Below are positions 16,971 through 26,286 of a stretch of DNA of 40,446 nucleotides, piece by piece (within the stretch, counting starts at the first letter, position 1; every line of letters begins with the position of its first letter). The stretch is taken from positions 24,329 to 64,774 of the forward strand of contig NGFL01000023.1 in NCBI GenBank assembly GCA_002215665.1. The letters are read 5' to 3'. Both the position numbers and the translations under genes were made by a program. This DNA comes from a candidate division TA06 bacterium JGI_Cruoil_03_38_101. GTDB taxonomy: Bacteria > Hydrothermota > UBA3072. The notes beneath the pieces were generated by a model, which was given only the letters and a program-made list of their open reading frames with translations, had not been told where the DNA came from and searched no databases.

Positions 16971-17239
16971 TTTACCTCCTTGGAAAGACCTGGTGATGAG
17001 ATTTCAAGATTGTAAGATCCTGGAAATAAATCAAGCACATCGAGTTGAACAGATAGTTCTCTGGAAATTCTCGCACAATCGTCTATCGTTATTCCACCTG
17101 GCTTATCAATAAGTGCTCTTACGAGACTCCCTCTTTTTTTATCTTTTACCACCAATTTTAAAAGGGTAAATTCTTCTCCCATACCTGAAAGTAGATTATT
17201 TATTGGTTTTTTTATCTTTCCTTCTACAGATTTCCCCAT
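16967..17239 (-). CDS. rimP: Ribosome maturation factor RimP, N-terminal domain only
   Basis: This 90-residue protein contains the RimP N-terminal alpha/beta domain (ALIDKPGGITIDDCARISRELS; end LEISSPGLSKEVK). It stops right after the SPG motif that normally leads into the C-terminal SH3-like domain. Usual RimP proteins have about 150 residues. The stop overlaps the nusA start by four bases, so there is no room for the missing domain and no downstream remnant. The start lies within the last codons of proS. Context (before nusA-infB) supports the identity, and the truncated form may be natural for this lineage. Confidence 0.88.
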   Translation of the reverse strand: MGKSVEGKIKKPINNLLSGMGEEFTLLKLVVKDKKRGSLVRALIDKPGGITIDDCARISRELSVQLDVLDLFPGSYNLEISSPGLSKEVK

Positions 17240-18912
17240 ATTTTCTTTACTACCTCTTTTACCTCTTTGGAAACAACCTTCTTTATTTCTCCAGTTTTTC
17301 TGTTTTTTATCTCTATCATTCCCTTTTTTAGACCTTTACTTCCTACAATTATTTGAATGGGTATACCTATCAAATCAGCGTCATTAAACTTATACCCTGC
17401 CCTTTCATCCCTATCATCATAGAGAACTTCGAATTCTTCTCCTAATAATCTATATAAATCTTCACACAGTGCAACCCCTTTTGAATCTGAGGCGTTAAGA
17501 TTTATAAGGAGAATTTGATATGGGGCAATGGATGCTGGCCAGATAATGCCATTTTTGTCGTGAGATACTTCTATAACTGATGCCATAATCCTTTCAACCC
17601 CAATACCATAACTCCCCATAACTATTGGTTTCTTTTCCCCATTCTCATCTATAAAGTATGCACCCATTGCTTTTGAATATTTTGTACCCAGTTTAAAGAT
17701 ATGGCCCAGTTCTATCGCATTCTTCCATTCAACAGGAGTTCTACATTCAGGACAGAGATCTCCCTTTTTGAATTTCCTTAGATCCACAAACTTCTTCATA
17801 TCTAAATCCCTATTGGGATCGACCCCAGTATAGTGATAATAATCTTCATTAGCTCCTGATACAAAACCCAATCCTTGCTTTATAGAGAGGTCTGCAATAA
17901 CTGGAAGGTTTAAACCAATTGGGCTTACATAACCTACTGAAGCTCCTGCAACTTCTTTAACTTCTTCCTGGGTTGCAATTCTTATACCTTTAAATTCTTT
18001 TTTTAACTTCTCTTCATCCACTTCATAGTCACCTCTTATGACTATCCAGACCGGCTTATCTTTCTTTATATAAAGGAGACTCTTCATTAGTTTTGAAGGT
18101 GGAACATTCAAGAATCTGGAGATTGCATCTACAGAACCTTCAACAGGTGTCCCCACCTTCTTGAGTTTTCCGTTCTCAAAATTGACAGGGGTCGGCAGTA
18201 GATTTGCTACTTCTAAATTCGATGAATATCCGCAATTCGGGCAATTAACGATTCTATCTTCACCAGATTCAGAAATTACCATAAATTCCTTTGAATTTGA
18301 CCCACCCATTAGACCACTTGAGGCTCTAACCTCTACAGGCTTGAGCCTACAGGATGAAAAAATCCTTCTATAGGCTTCTTCATGAAGAGAAAAACTCTTC
18401 TGAAGACCAGTCTCGTCTTGATCAAGGGAATAGGAATCCTTCATTATAAATGTTCTGGCGCGGAGAACAGCTCCTCTCGGTCTCATTTCATCTCTATATT
18501 TTGTTTGTATTTGGTACCATATCTGAGGTAGAGAACGGTGGGATCTGATATGATTCCTTACAATGGTGGTTATAACCTCCTCATGGGTAGGAGCAAGGGC
18601 CATTTCACTCTCTTTTCTGTCCTTTAGACGGAACATCTCATCACCGTAGTCCTCCCATCTACCTGACTCTTTCCAAATGGAAGAAGGAGTAAGGGCTGGC
18701 ATCAACAATTCCTGTGCTCCGATTCTATCCATCTCCCTTCTCATAATCTTCTGTATTTTTTTAAGAACTCTCCATCCAAGAGGGAGGTAGGTATACACCC
18801 CAGAAACTTGAGGCTCAATAAGCCCTGCTCGAAGCATAAGTTTATGAGAAACACTTTCTGCTTCTTTTGGCACTTCTTTTCTGGTCGGTATAAATATTCT
18901 ACTCCAGCGCAT
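17224..18912 (-). CDS. proS: Prolyl-tRNA synthetase, bacterial type with insertion domain
   Basis: This 562-residue class II synthetase has motif 1 around PLGWRVLKKIQKIMRREMDRIGAQ, motif 2 KYRDEMRPRGAVLRARTFIMKD, and motif 3 in GSYGIGVERIMASV. Between motifs 2 and 3 there is a YbaK-like insertion (about 220-400) that edits mischarged alanine. The anticodon-binding domain ends the protein. I chose ATG at 18912 (MRWSRIFIPTRKEVP) because the well-placed promoter at 18918-18945 points to it. The longer reading from 18984 would start upstream of that promoter. It is first in the rimP-nusA-infB operon and divergent from pilB. Confidence 0.96.
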   Translation of the reverse strand: MRWSRIFIPTRKEVPKEAESVSHKLMLRAGLIEPQVSGVYTYLPLGWRVLKKIQKIMRREMDRIGAQELLMPALTPSSIWKESGRWEDYGDEMFRLKDRKESEMALAPTHEEVITTIVRNHIRSHRSLPQIWYQIQTKYRDEMRPRGAVLRARTFIMKDSYSLDQDETGLQKSFSLHEEAYRRIFSSCRLKPVEVRASSGLMGGSNSKEFMVISESGEDRIVNCPNCGYSSNLEVANLLPTPVNFENGKLKKVGTPVEGSVDAISRFLNVPPSKLMKSLLYIKKDKPVWIVIRGDYEVDEEKLKKEFKGIRIATQEEVKEVAGASVGYVSPIGLNLPVIADLSIKQGLGFVSGANEDYYHYTGVDPNRDLDMKKFVDLRKFKKGDLCPECRTPVEWKNAIELGHIFKLGTKYSKAMGAYFIDENGEKKPIVMGSYGIGVERIMASVIEVSHDKNGIIWPASIAPYQILLINLNASDSKGVALCEDLYRLLGEEFEVLYDDRDERAGYKFNDADLIGIPIQIIVGSKGLKKGMIEIKNRKTGEIKKVVSKEVKEVVKKIWGNL

Positions 18913-18917
18913 GGTCA

Positions 18918-18945
18918 ATACTAATATTTTTCTCCGAGAAGTCAA
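18918..18945 (-). promoter_or_regulatory. Promoter of the proS-rimP-nusA-infB operon, leaderless type
   Basis: TTGACT (18945-18940), a 16-base spacer and TAGTAT (18923-18918) are followed within six bases by the proS ATG at 18912. This supports the short start and a leaderless transcript for the operon head. Confidence 0.6.
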
Positions 18946-19001
18946 CCTTTCTAAAAAAGACCTCCTCGAGACCTTACAATTCAAAAGAACCGTTTAGAGC
19001 C

Positions 19002-19030
19002 TTGACATTTCAAGCTAAGTTAGTTATATT
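19002..19030 (+). promoter_or_regulatory. Promoter of the type IV pilus operon, leaderless type
   Basis: TTGACA (19002-19007), an exact 17-base spacer and TATATT (19025-19030) place transcription start near 19037, at the ATG (19038). Much of it recurs before the GWxTD genes at 27602. Confidence 0.75.
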
Positions 19031-19037
19031 CAAAAAT

Positions 19038-20732
19038 ATGAGAGTTGGAAGAATTTTGCTAATAGAAGGTTGCATAAATCAGCAACAATTAAATCAAGCT
19101 CTGAGAAGACAGAGGAAAGAAGGTGGACGTTTGGGTTCAAACCTCATTGAATTGGGATATATTGATGAAGGGACATTAATTAAGGCTCTTGAAAAAAACA
19201 GAGAGGTAGAGGGTGTTGTTTTATCTGGTTATCCCTTTGAAAATAAAATTTTAGACTTACTTTCTCCTGATATTGCCAATGCTTATGGGGTTGTTCCATT
19301 AAAACTAGATGGCAATACATTGTACCTGGCAATGATAAACCCCAATGATATTCAAACTCAGGAGGATATTCGCTTTAGGACAGGTTATGAAGTAAAACCA
19401 TTAGTGGCTGCTGAAAAGTCAGTTAAAAGAGTCTTAAAAGAACACTATGAAACTAAAGCCCTTGAAGATGAGGTGGCTGAAGAAATGGGTCTCACAGAGG
19501 ATTCTTTGGAATTAGTAGAGGAGGAAGAGGAGGAGGAAGCCGTTTCAGAGCTTGCGGCGCAGATTGATTCTGGACCTGTAGTTCGATATGTTAATTATGT
19601 CTTAAAGGAGTCCGTAGAAGCAGGAGCTAGTGATGTGCACATTGAGTCGTTTGAAAAGGATGTCCGCGTTAGGATTCGTATTGACGGCATTCTCCATAAC
19701 TTTAAATCCCCACCCTGGAAGCTCAGGAAGGCTGTAATCTCCAGATTGAAAGTAATGTCGAATCTCAAAATACAGGAGAAAAGAAGGCCTCAGGATGGTA
19801 GATTTCAGGCTCGGATTGATGGAAGGAAGATCGATTTCAGGATTGCTACGGTCCCGACTGTCTTTGGAGAGAAAGTGGGAATTCGAATCCTTGACTCAGA
19901 GAGTATTGAGTTTGATCTTACCAAATTGGGCTTTGAAGAGGTTTCGTTAAAGGATACAATGAAGGCTATAAAGAAGCCCCATGGCATAATATTGGTAACA
20001 GGACCAACCAGCTCTGGGAAGACAACAACCCTTTATTCTATCTTACGAGAAATTAATAATATCGAGACAAATATTTCCACTGCTGAGGACCCGGTTGAAT
20101 ATACGCTTTTTGGAATTAATCAATTGCAAGTTCGAGAAGAAATAGGTCTTAATTTTGTCTCCGCTCTAAAGTCTTTCCTCAGGCAGGATCCAGATATAAT
20201 TATGGTCGGAGAAATCAGAGATAAGCCTACTGCAGATATCGCAATACGATCCGCTTTAACAGGTCATCTTGTTCTCTCTACAGTACATACAAACTCTGCT
20301 GCTGCCACAGTGACCCGCCTTACCAATATGGGAGTTGCCCCTTTTCTTCTGGCTTCCACTCTAGAACTAATTATATCTCAGAGATTGGTAAGGAAAATTT
20401 GCTCCCATTGTAAAGAGCCTCTGAAAATTTCCGATGAAGAGATTCTGAGAATGGGCTTTCATCCAGAGGTTTTTGCCGGTAAAGAACTCTCCCATGGAAG
20501 AGGTTGTGAATATTGTATGGGAACTGGCTATAAAGGGAGAGTTGGTCTATTCGAGACTCTACCGATGAGTTCTGAGATTAGAAAAATGATTATTGATGAA
20601 GCTACATCAGACGATATTGAAGCCTGGGCGATAAAGAAAGGAATGAATACTCTTCGCCAAGAGGGAATAAAAAAGGTGCTCAAAGGCATAACTACTCTTG
20701 ATGAGGTAAAAAAAGAAACACAGGTGAGGTAA
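19038..20732 (+). CDS. pilB: Type IV pilus extension ATPase PilB/GspE, first copy
   Basis: This 564-residue hexameric ATPase powers pilus assembly at the inner membrane. An N-terminal MshEN domain (RILLIEGCINQQQLNQAL) is followed by an acidic linker (EEEEEEEAVSEL, about 162-173) and the AAA-like core. The core has Walker A GPTSSGKT (322-329), Walker B IIMVGEIRD and a two-CxxC zinc site (CSHC, CEYC). The second Ser of Walker A replaces the usual Gly but is compatible with the motif. The start is ATG at 19038, matching the start of the second copy. An upstream TTG at 19002 lies inside the -35 box. Confidence 0.94.
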   Translation: MRVGRILLIEGCINQQQLNQALRRQRKEGGRLGSNLIELGYIDEGTLIKALEKNREVEGVVLSGYPFENKILDLLSPDIANAYGVVPLKLDGNTLYLAMINPNDIQTQEDIRFRTGYEVKPLVAAEKSVKRVLKEHYETKALEDEVAEEMGLTEDSLELVEEEEEEEAVSELAAQIDSGPVVRYVNYVLKESVEAGASDVHIESFEKDVRVRIRIDGILHNFKSPPWKLRKAVISRLKVMSNLKIQEKRRPQDGRFQARIDGRKIDFRIATVPTVFGEKVGIRILDSESIEFDLTKLGFEEVSLKDTMKAIKKPHGIILVTGPTSSGKTTTLYSILREINNIETNISTAEDPVEYTLFGINQLQVREEIGLNFVSALKSFLRQDPDIIMVGEIRDKPTADIAIRSALTGHLVLSTVHTNSAAATVTRLTNMGVAPFLLASTLELIISQRLVRKICSHCKEPLKISDEEILRMGFHPEVFAGKELSHGRGCEYCMGTGYKGRVGLFETLPMSSEIRKMIIDEATSDDIEAWAIKKGMNTLRQEGIKKVLKGITTLDEVKKETQVR

Positions 20733-20733
20733 A

Positions 20734-22461
20734 ATGAGGAAACTCGGACAGATTTTAATCCAAGCTGGTAAGATAACTCCCGAACAATTAGCTACAGCTT
20801 TAAAGAAACAAAAGACGGAAGAAAAAAAACTGGGAACGATTCTTATTGAGGAAGGGTATATTTCCGAACAAGAACTTGCAAAAACCCTAAGCCAAAAATT
20901 TCGTGTATCATCAATTGATATAAAACCTGAAAATGTTGATACAAAACCAATTGAGCTAATCCCTTCTTATATGGCACAGAAGTTTCAGATATTCCCTATT
21001 AATAGAAGAGGAAGAAAGTTGATCCTTGGAATGGTAAATCCTGCAGATCTGGAAGCAATAGAAGCTGTGGAATTTAAGACCGGATTTAAAGTTGAACCTT
21101 TAGTTGTTAATTATTATACCATGAAGAAATTATTGGAAAAGTATTACCCCCTAACAGAAAAAGTGGAAAAGGGCAAAGAGAAGGAAGAGGAATTTGAGTT
21201 CGGTAAGGATGGCCTGGAGGACATTTTCGTAAAAGAAGAAGAAAAAGAGGAAGAAGAGCTTTGGAGGGAAGAATCTAGAGAGAAACCAGTGATAAAGCTG
21301 GTTAATTATCTTATTGCATCCGCTGTCAAAAAAGGAGCCTCAGATATACATATAGAGACATATGAGGGAACTTTGAGAGTTCGATTCAGGATTGATGGTG
21401 TACTCCAGCAGGTAGCAGAACCCCCTTATAGATTGAAGGGCGCTATAGCCACAAGAGTAAAGATAATGACAGGCACAATGGATGCATCAGAAAGGAGGCT
21501 TACACAGGACGGAAGAATAAAGATAAGAGTCGATGGAAAACCAATAGATATTCGTGTTAGCATAATTCCGACTGTGTTTGGGGAAAAGGTGGTGATGAGG
21601 ATCCTGGATCCTTCTTCCCTAATGCTTAATATGGAGCTCCTTGGATTTGAGGCCAAAGCTCTAAAGAGATTCCGTGATTCAATTTATAAGCCATACGGTC
21701 TTATCCTTGTCACTGGACCTACAGGAAGCGGCAAATCCACAACTTTGTATTCTGCCCTCTCATCATTAAACTCTCCGGAGATTAATATTATGACCGTGGA
21801 GAACCCTGTGGAGTACAATATAAATGGTATAAACCAAGTTCAGGTTAATCCAGATATAGGTTTTGATTTTGCTGTGGCTTTGAGAGCATTTCTCAGACAA
21901 TCACCCAATGTCATATTAGTTGGGGAGATTAGGGAAATCGATACAGCAACGATTGCAATTAGGGCAGCCCTCACCGGTCATCTTGTCCTCTCAACCCTTC
22001 ACACAAATGATGCACCCAGTGCCGTAAACCGATTGGTTGATATCGGGGTAAAACCTTTTCTTATTGCGAGTTCATTGAACCTAATTCAGGCGCAGAGGCT
22101 TCTCAGGAAAGTCTGCAAAAATTGTAGAAAAAAAATAAAGCCAAGTGATACTGATAAGCTCAGGATTTTGGAGGAAATAGGCTTGAGTAAGGAAGAAATA
22201 AGAAATAATGAGTTCTACACTGCAGGAGAGGGATGCCCAGAATGCAATTCATCAGGTTATAAAGGTAGAATCGCCATAACAGAAGTGATGCCCATTTCAA
22301 TGGACTTAAGGAAGATGATTCTTGAGGGCGTCTCTGCAGATGAATTGAGAGAAAAAGCTCATGATGAAGGAATGCAAACTCTTAGAGAAGATGGGTTGGT
22401 TAAATTAAAGAAAGGGATAACCACTCCCGAAGAAATTCTGAGAGTAACGGTTGAGCCATAA
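20734..22461 (+). CDS. pilB: Type IV pilus extension ATPase PilB/GspE, second copy
   Basis: This 575-residue paralogue starts one base after the first PilB. It opens with the same MshEN pattern (MRKLGQILIQAGKITPEQL). It has its own acidic linker and intact core motifs: GPTGSGKSTT Walker A, VILVGEIRE Walker B, LVLSTLHTNDAPS and the zinc site CKNC plus CPEC. Both copies therefore look catalytically competent. Tandem duplication is likely, with divergence. Different pilus systems or a mixed hexamer are possible, but sequence cannot say which. Confidence 0.94.
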   Translation: MRKLGQILIQAGKITPEQLATALKKQKTEEKKLGTILIEEGYISEQELAKTLSQKFRVSSIDIKPENVDTKPIELIPSYMAQKFQIFPINRRGRKLILGMVNPADLEAIEAVEFKTGFKVEPLVVNYYTMKKLLEKYYPLTEKVEKGKEKEEEFEFGKDGLEDIFVKEEEKEEEELWREESREKPVIKLVNYLIASAVKKGASDIHIETYEGTLRVRFRIDGVLQQVAEPPYRLKGAIATRVKIMTGTMDASERRLTQDGRIKIRVDGKPIDIRVSIIPTVFGEKVVMRILDPSSLMLNMELLGFEAKALKRFRDSIYKPYGLILVTGPTGSGKSTTLYSALSSLNSPEINIMTVENPVEYNINGINQVQVNPDIGFDFAVALRAFLRQSPNVILVGEIREIDTATIAIRAALTGHLVLSTLHTNDAPSAVNRLVDIGVKPFLIASSLNLIQAQRLLRKVCKNCRKKIKPSDTDKLRILEEIGLSKEEIRNNEFYTAGEGCPECNSSGYKGRIAITEVMPISMDLRKMILEGVSADELREKAHDEGMQTLREDGLVKLKKGITTPEEILRVTVEP

Positions 22462-22481
22462 AATAAAAGGAGGAGATCTTT

Positions 22482-23558
22482 ATGGATTATGATATGAAGG
22501 ATTTATTAGAAGAAATTATAAAAAGAGGTGCTACTGATCTCCATCTTACAGTAGCAGCACCTCCAATGTTCAGGAAAGATGGAAGATTAGAACCCTCTAA
22601 TTATGATCCCCTTTCTCCAGGGCAAGTAGAAAAACTGGTCTATTCGATTCTGAACGATGAACAAAAGAAGAAATTCGAGATGACAAAGGAGCTCGATCTG
22701 AGTTTTGGGGTTCCTGGTCTCTCTCGTTTCAGGGCGAATGTCTTCCATCAGAGGGGTCAAGTTGCCTGTGCAATACGCACGATTCCATTTAAAATTAGAT
22801 CTTTTAAACAACTGGGGCTTCCTCCTGTAATTGCGGAAATGGCAAATAAACAGAAAGGCCTTGTCCTTGTCACCGGTCCTACAGGTTGTGGAAAATCCAC
22901 TACCCTTGCCGCTATTATAGACAAAATAGACCAGGAGAGAAAGGTTCATATTGTGACAATAGAAGATCCCATTGAATATCTTTTTAAGCATAAAAGAGCA
23001 ATAGTAAACCAGAGACAGATTGGTTCAGATACTGATAAATTCAGTACAGCCCTAAAATATATTCTAAGACAAGATCCTGATGTGGTGATGATAGGAGAGA
23101 TGAGAGATCGGGAAACAATGGAAGCAGCATTAAATGTTGCTGAGACCGGTCACTTAACTCTCGCTACTCTTCATACGAATTCTGCTGCGGAATCGATTTC
23201 AAGGATTGTTGATACATTCTCGCCCGAAAGGCATTCTCAGGTTCGTGCTCAAATATCTTTCGTGATTGTGGGCATTATAACTCAGAGTCTAATACCCAAA
23301 ATTTCTGGGGGAAGGGCTCTTGCTGTGGAGATACTTTATGGGACGCCTGCCGTAAAGGCCTTAATAAGAGATGGAAGAGGACATCAGATATATTCCCATC
23401 TTCAAGCAGGTTTTAAATATGGTATGGTCACTATGAACCAGTCACTTTATAAGTTATATATGGAACATCAGATTTCTCTGAGTGATGCAATGACCTATTC
23501 CAGGCTACCAAAAGAGCTGGAAGAAATGATTCAGAAAAAAGTATTAATTTTGCATTAA
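22482..23558 (+). CDS. pilT: Twitching motility retraction ATPase PilT
   Basis: This 358-residue ATPase depolymerises pili. It has the short PilT N-terminus without MshEN, Walker A GPTGCGKSTT, the Asp box VTIEDPIEYLFKHK, and Walker B VVMIGEMRD. The family marks AETGHLTLATLHTNSAAESI and a late GMVTMNQSLYKLY are present. The AIRNLIRE-like segment is altered to VKALIRDGRGHQIYS. It is preceded by AGGAGGAG and lies between pilB and pilC, so extension and retraction motors are co-transcribed. Confidence 0.95.
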   Translation: MDYDMKDLLEEIIKRGATDLHLTVAAPPMFRKDGRLEPSNYDPLSPGQVEKLVYSILNDEQKKKFEMTKELDLSFGVPGLSRFRANVFHQRGQVACAIRTIPFKIRSFKQLGLPPVIAEMANKQKGLVLVTGPTGCGKSTTLAAIIDKIDQERKVHIVTIEDPIEYLFKHKRAIVNQRQIGSDTDKFSTALKYILRQDPDVVMIGEMRDRETMEAALNVAETGHLTLATLHTNSAAESISRIVDTFSPERHSQVRAQISFVIVGIITQSLIPKISGGRALAVEILYGTPAVKALIRDGRGHQIYSHLQAGFKYGMVTMNQSLYKLYMEHQISLSDAMTYSRLPKELEEMIQKKVLILH

Positions 23559-23569
23559 GGAGGTAACAA

Positions 23570-24778
23570 ATGCCTATTTATTTATGGAAAGGCAGGACAC
23601 CAAGTGGATCAATCGAAAGTGGAGAGATAGTAGCAACTAATCCTACAGAGGTTCATCGGATACTTAGAGAACGAAAAGTTGTCCCGACTTCTGTCCGTTC
23701 GAAACCAAAAGAAATAACTCTACCCTTTTTAAAAGGAAGGGTTTCAAGTAGAGATATCTCTGTTTTTACAAGGCAGTTTTCTGTAATGATAAACGCGGGT
23801 TTGCCTTTGATAAAGTGCCTTGATATCCAGGTACAACAGGTTCAATCAGAGAAGTTTAAAGAAATACTTAGGGGTCTTATCTCTTCTGTAGAGGGTGGTT
23901 CGACCCTGGCTGATGCTCTCCGCAAGTATAAAGATACTTTTGGAGACCTCTATATTAACATGGTGGAGGCTGGAGAAAAAGGCGGTTCACTTGCATCGAT
24001 CCTTGCTCGACTTGCTGAATACCTTGAAAAGGCGGATGAAATAAAAAGAAAGATCAAGGGGGCGATGATTTACCCTGCAATGATTCTTCTTGTTGCTATC
24101 CTCGCTGTTGCTGTTTTGCTACTGTTTGTTATTCCTACTTTTTCACAGATGTATGCCGGGATTGGATCTCAGTTACCAGGTGCTACGAGGATGGTAATTG
24201 CTCTGAGTAACTTTCTGAAAAAAAATATAGTTTTTATAGTAGGAATCCTGGTTGGCTTAGCAATAGCTGTTCGATATTACTATCGCACTGAGCAAGGACA
24301 TCTCCAGATTGACAGATTCATTATAAAGGTCCCAATATTTGGGACACTTATAAAGAAACAGGCAATCTCAAGGTTTTCACGGACTCTTTCGACGCTTATC
24401 GCAAGCGGCGTCAATATCTTGGATGCCCTTGAGATAACTTCTGGAACAACAGGAAATAAAGTGGTTGAGAATGCAATATTGCGGTCTCGGACTTCAATTG
24501 CTCAAGGTGAATCCATAGCCGAACCTTTAAGCAAGGAAAAGGCTATTTTTCCTCCTATGGTGGTCCAGATGATAACCGTCGGAGAGCAAACCGGAGGTCT
24601 TGATGAAATGTTGGCAAAGGTCGCTGACTTCTATGACGATGAAGTGGATCAAGCAGTAGAAAACCTGATGAGTGCACTTGAACCAGTAGTTCTTCTTTTC
24701 CTTGCTGTTATTATCGGTGGTATGGTTGTGGCAATGTACCTCCCGATCTTCAAGTTAGCTTCCCAATTCACAGCATGA
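23570..24778 (+). CDS. pilC: Type IV pilus inner-membrane platform protein PilC
   Basis: This 402-residue platform protein has two GspF-like cytoplasmic domains. Each is marked by an FTRQFSVMINAGLPL or FSRTLSTLIASGVNI start, and they are separated by membrane helices near 170-195 and 220-240, with a last helix near 375-395. It couples the PilB/PilT hexamers to the pilin shaft. The start follows AGGAGG. The stop overlaps the start of the sensor kinase by four bases. No pilin or PilMNOPQ genes are in the window. Confidence 0.95.
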   Translation: MPIYLWKGRTPSGSIESGEIVATNPTEVHRILRERKVVPTSVRSKPKEITLPFLKGRVSSRDISVFTRQFSVMINAGLPLIKCLDIQVQQVQSEKFKEILRGLISSVEGGSTLADALRKYKDTFGDLYINMVEAGEKGGSLASILARLAEYLEKADEIKRKIKGAMIYPAMILLVAILAVAVLLLFVIPTFSQMYAGIGSQLPGATRMVIALSNFLKKNIVFIVGILVGLAIAVRYYYRTEQGHLQIDRFIIKVPIFGTLIKKQAISRFSRTLSTLIASGVNILDALEITSGTTGNKVVENAILRSRTSIAQGESIAEPLSKEKAIFPPMVVQMITVGEQTGGLDEMLAKVADFYDDEVDQAVENLMSALEPVVLLFLAVIIGGMVVAMYLPIFKLASQFTA

Positions 24779-26286
24779 TAAAAACCCGGGTGAATCACTT
24801 TAGGAGGTATTTCCTATATCGCTCTGTTCTCTTTATTACTCTTCTTGGAATTACTCTATTCTTCCTAAAACAAAGTGAAGGGTTAGTTCCTCTTCTTATA
24901 CTTACTTCTGTTTTCATTATAGATGAGATCCTTGTCTATTTCTTTCAGAAGGGGGTCTATCTTTTCAACATTCTGATTGATTTTGCATATCTTTCCATAT
25001 TCATTGTTTTTACAGGTGGCTCTTTAAGCCCATTTGTTCCCTTCTACCTCCCCCTCATCGTCCTTGGCGCTTACCTTTTTTTTCCTCTGGATTCCTTTAT
25101 AATCGCTGGTTGTTCTGCTGCGTTCTACGGGGTAATCTCCCTTGTTCTTGCCGGGCGTATTCCAGATAGTCTTCTCTTAATTGAAGTGCCAGAGATTCCC
25201 TCTCTTCCTGAGGCTTTACTTGGGTTTATAGTCTATTCCTTATCTTTCCTATTTACTGCAGCACTCTCTTCTTTTATTATTCAGAGATTCAGGAAGGAAA
25301 ATGTCCGTTTGAGGGTTACCACTTCGGACATATTAGAAGCGATTGATTATGGAATTATAACAGTAAATGAAGATGGGAATATTGCATGGAGTAATTCAAA
25401 GGCTGCTTCCATTCTTGGAGGAAAACTTCCATCAAATGAAAATCTTTCAAAGATTGTTCATAATGAGTTCTTAGAGCCTATGAGTAAGATATTAAAAAGA
25501 GAAAAGAAAGAAGTAGAGCTTCGAGTTGAGGATAAAGTATACAAGATTAGAGGCAATGATTTATTTGATGGTGAAGGTACAATTTTAATGATCAACGATA
25601 TAACTAAAGAAAAGGAAATGGAGAGGAAGATGCAGATGCAGGAAAAGTTAGTCACCCTCGGGCAGTTTGCAGCAAACCTTGCTCATGGAGTTCGAAATCC
25701 AGTATCTTCAATAAGGGCTTCTGCAGAATTAATTGATACAAAAGTGCAAAATCCAAAAAAAACTAATCGACTCAGAGAGTTAATTATTGAAGAATCCGAC
25801 CATCTGGAGAACCTAGTAAATAACTTTCTGGACTTTACAAGAAATTTTAAATTAAAAAAGGAAGAGATCAACCTTCATAGTCTCACGAATGAAGTGATTC
25901 CGAGCCTTAAGAGAAGTAAATATTTTCATGATAAGGTTCGAATCATTAACAAGATTGACAAAGGTTTAAAGATAAAAGGGGATTATACTCTCCTTAAAAA
26001 TGTTCTGATTAACCTTGGAACGAATTCCTTGAAGGCTATGCGAGATGGAGGAAATCTTATCTTTGATGTTACCATGAACGAAAAAATTACAATTGTAATT
26101 GAAGATACAGGTTGCGGGATAAAAAAGGAAGATTTAGATAGGATTTTCTCACCCTTCTATTCTAGTTTTAATGATGGATTCGGGTTTGGGTTATCTATAG
26201 TCAAGAAGATAGTTCGGTTACATAATTGGGATATAAAAGCCGAGAGTAAGTTGGGTGGGGGTACAAAATTCAGGATTATCCTATGA
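24775..26286 (+). CDS. pilS: Membrane sensor histidine kinase, PilS-like
   Basis: This 503-residue kinase has about six N-terminal membrane helices (15-170), as in PilS, then a PAS-like segment (182-280, DILEAIDYGIITVNEDGNIAWSN). HisKA has the phosphoacceptor H304 in NLAHGVRNPVSSIRA, and the ATPase domain has NLGTNS (N box), DTGCGI (G1), IFSPFYSS (F box) and GFGFGLSI (G2). It overlaps both neighbours by four bases (pilC and the regulator), so it should act with them on pilus gene expression. The signal is unknown. Confidence 0.9.
   Translation: MIKTRVNHFRRYFLYRSVLFITLLGITLFFLKQSEGLVPLLILTSVFIIDEILVYFFQKGVYLFNILIDFAYLSIFIVFTGGSLSPFVPFYLPLIVLGAYLFFPLDSFIIAGCSAAFYGVISLVLAGRIPDSLLLIEVPEIPSLPEALLGFIVYSLSFLFTAALSSFIIQRFRKENVRLRVTTSDILEAIDYGIITVNEDGNIAWSNSKAASILGGKLPSNENLSKIVHNEFLEPMSKILKREKKEVELRVEDKVYKIRGNDLFDGEGTILMINDITKEKEMERKMQMQEKLVTLGQFAANLAHGVRNPVSSIRASAELIDTKVQNPKKTNRLRELIIEESDHLENLVNNFLDFTRNFKLKKEEINLHSLTNEVIPSLKRSKYFHDKVRIINKIDKGLKIKGDYTLLKNVLINLGTNSLKAMRDGGNLIFDVTMNEKITIVIEDTGCGIKKEDLDRIFSPFYSSFNDGFGFGLSIVKKIVRLHNWDIKAESKLGGGTKFRIIL

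Noticed and set aside
18912-18984. Longer proS start at 18984 adding 24 basic residues
   Set aside because: It would start upstream of the proS promoter, and the extra residues do not fit the family's start.
19002-19037. TTG start for the first pilB at 19002
   Set aside because: The TTG is the -35 TTGACA itself. The ATG at 19038 matches the second PilB N-terminus.
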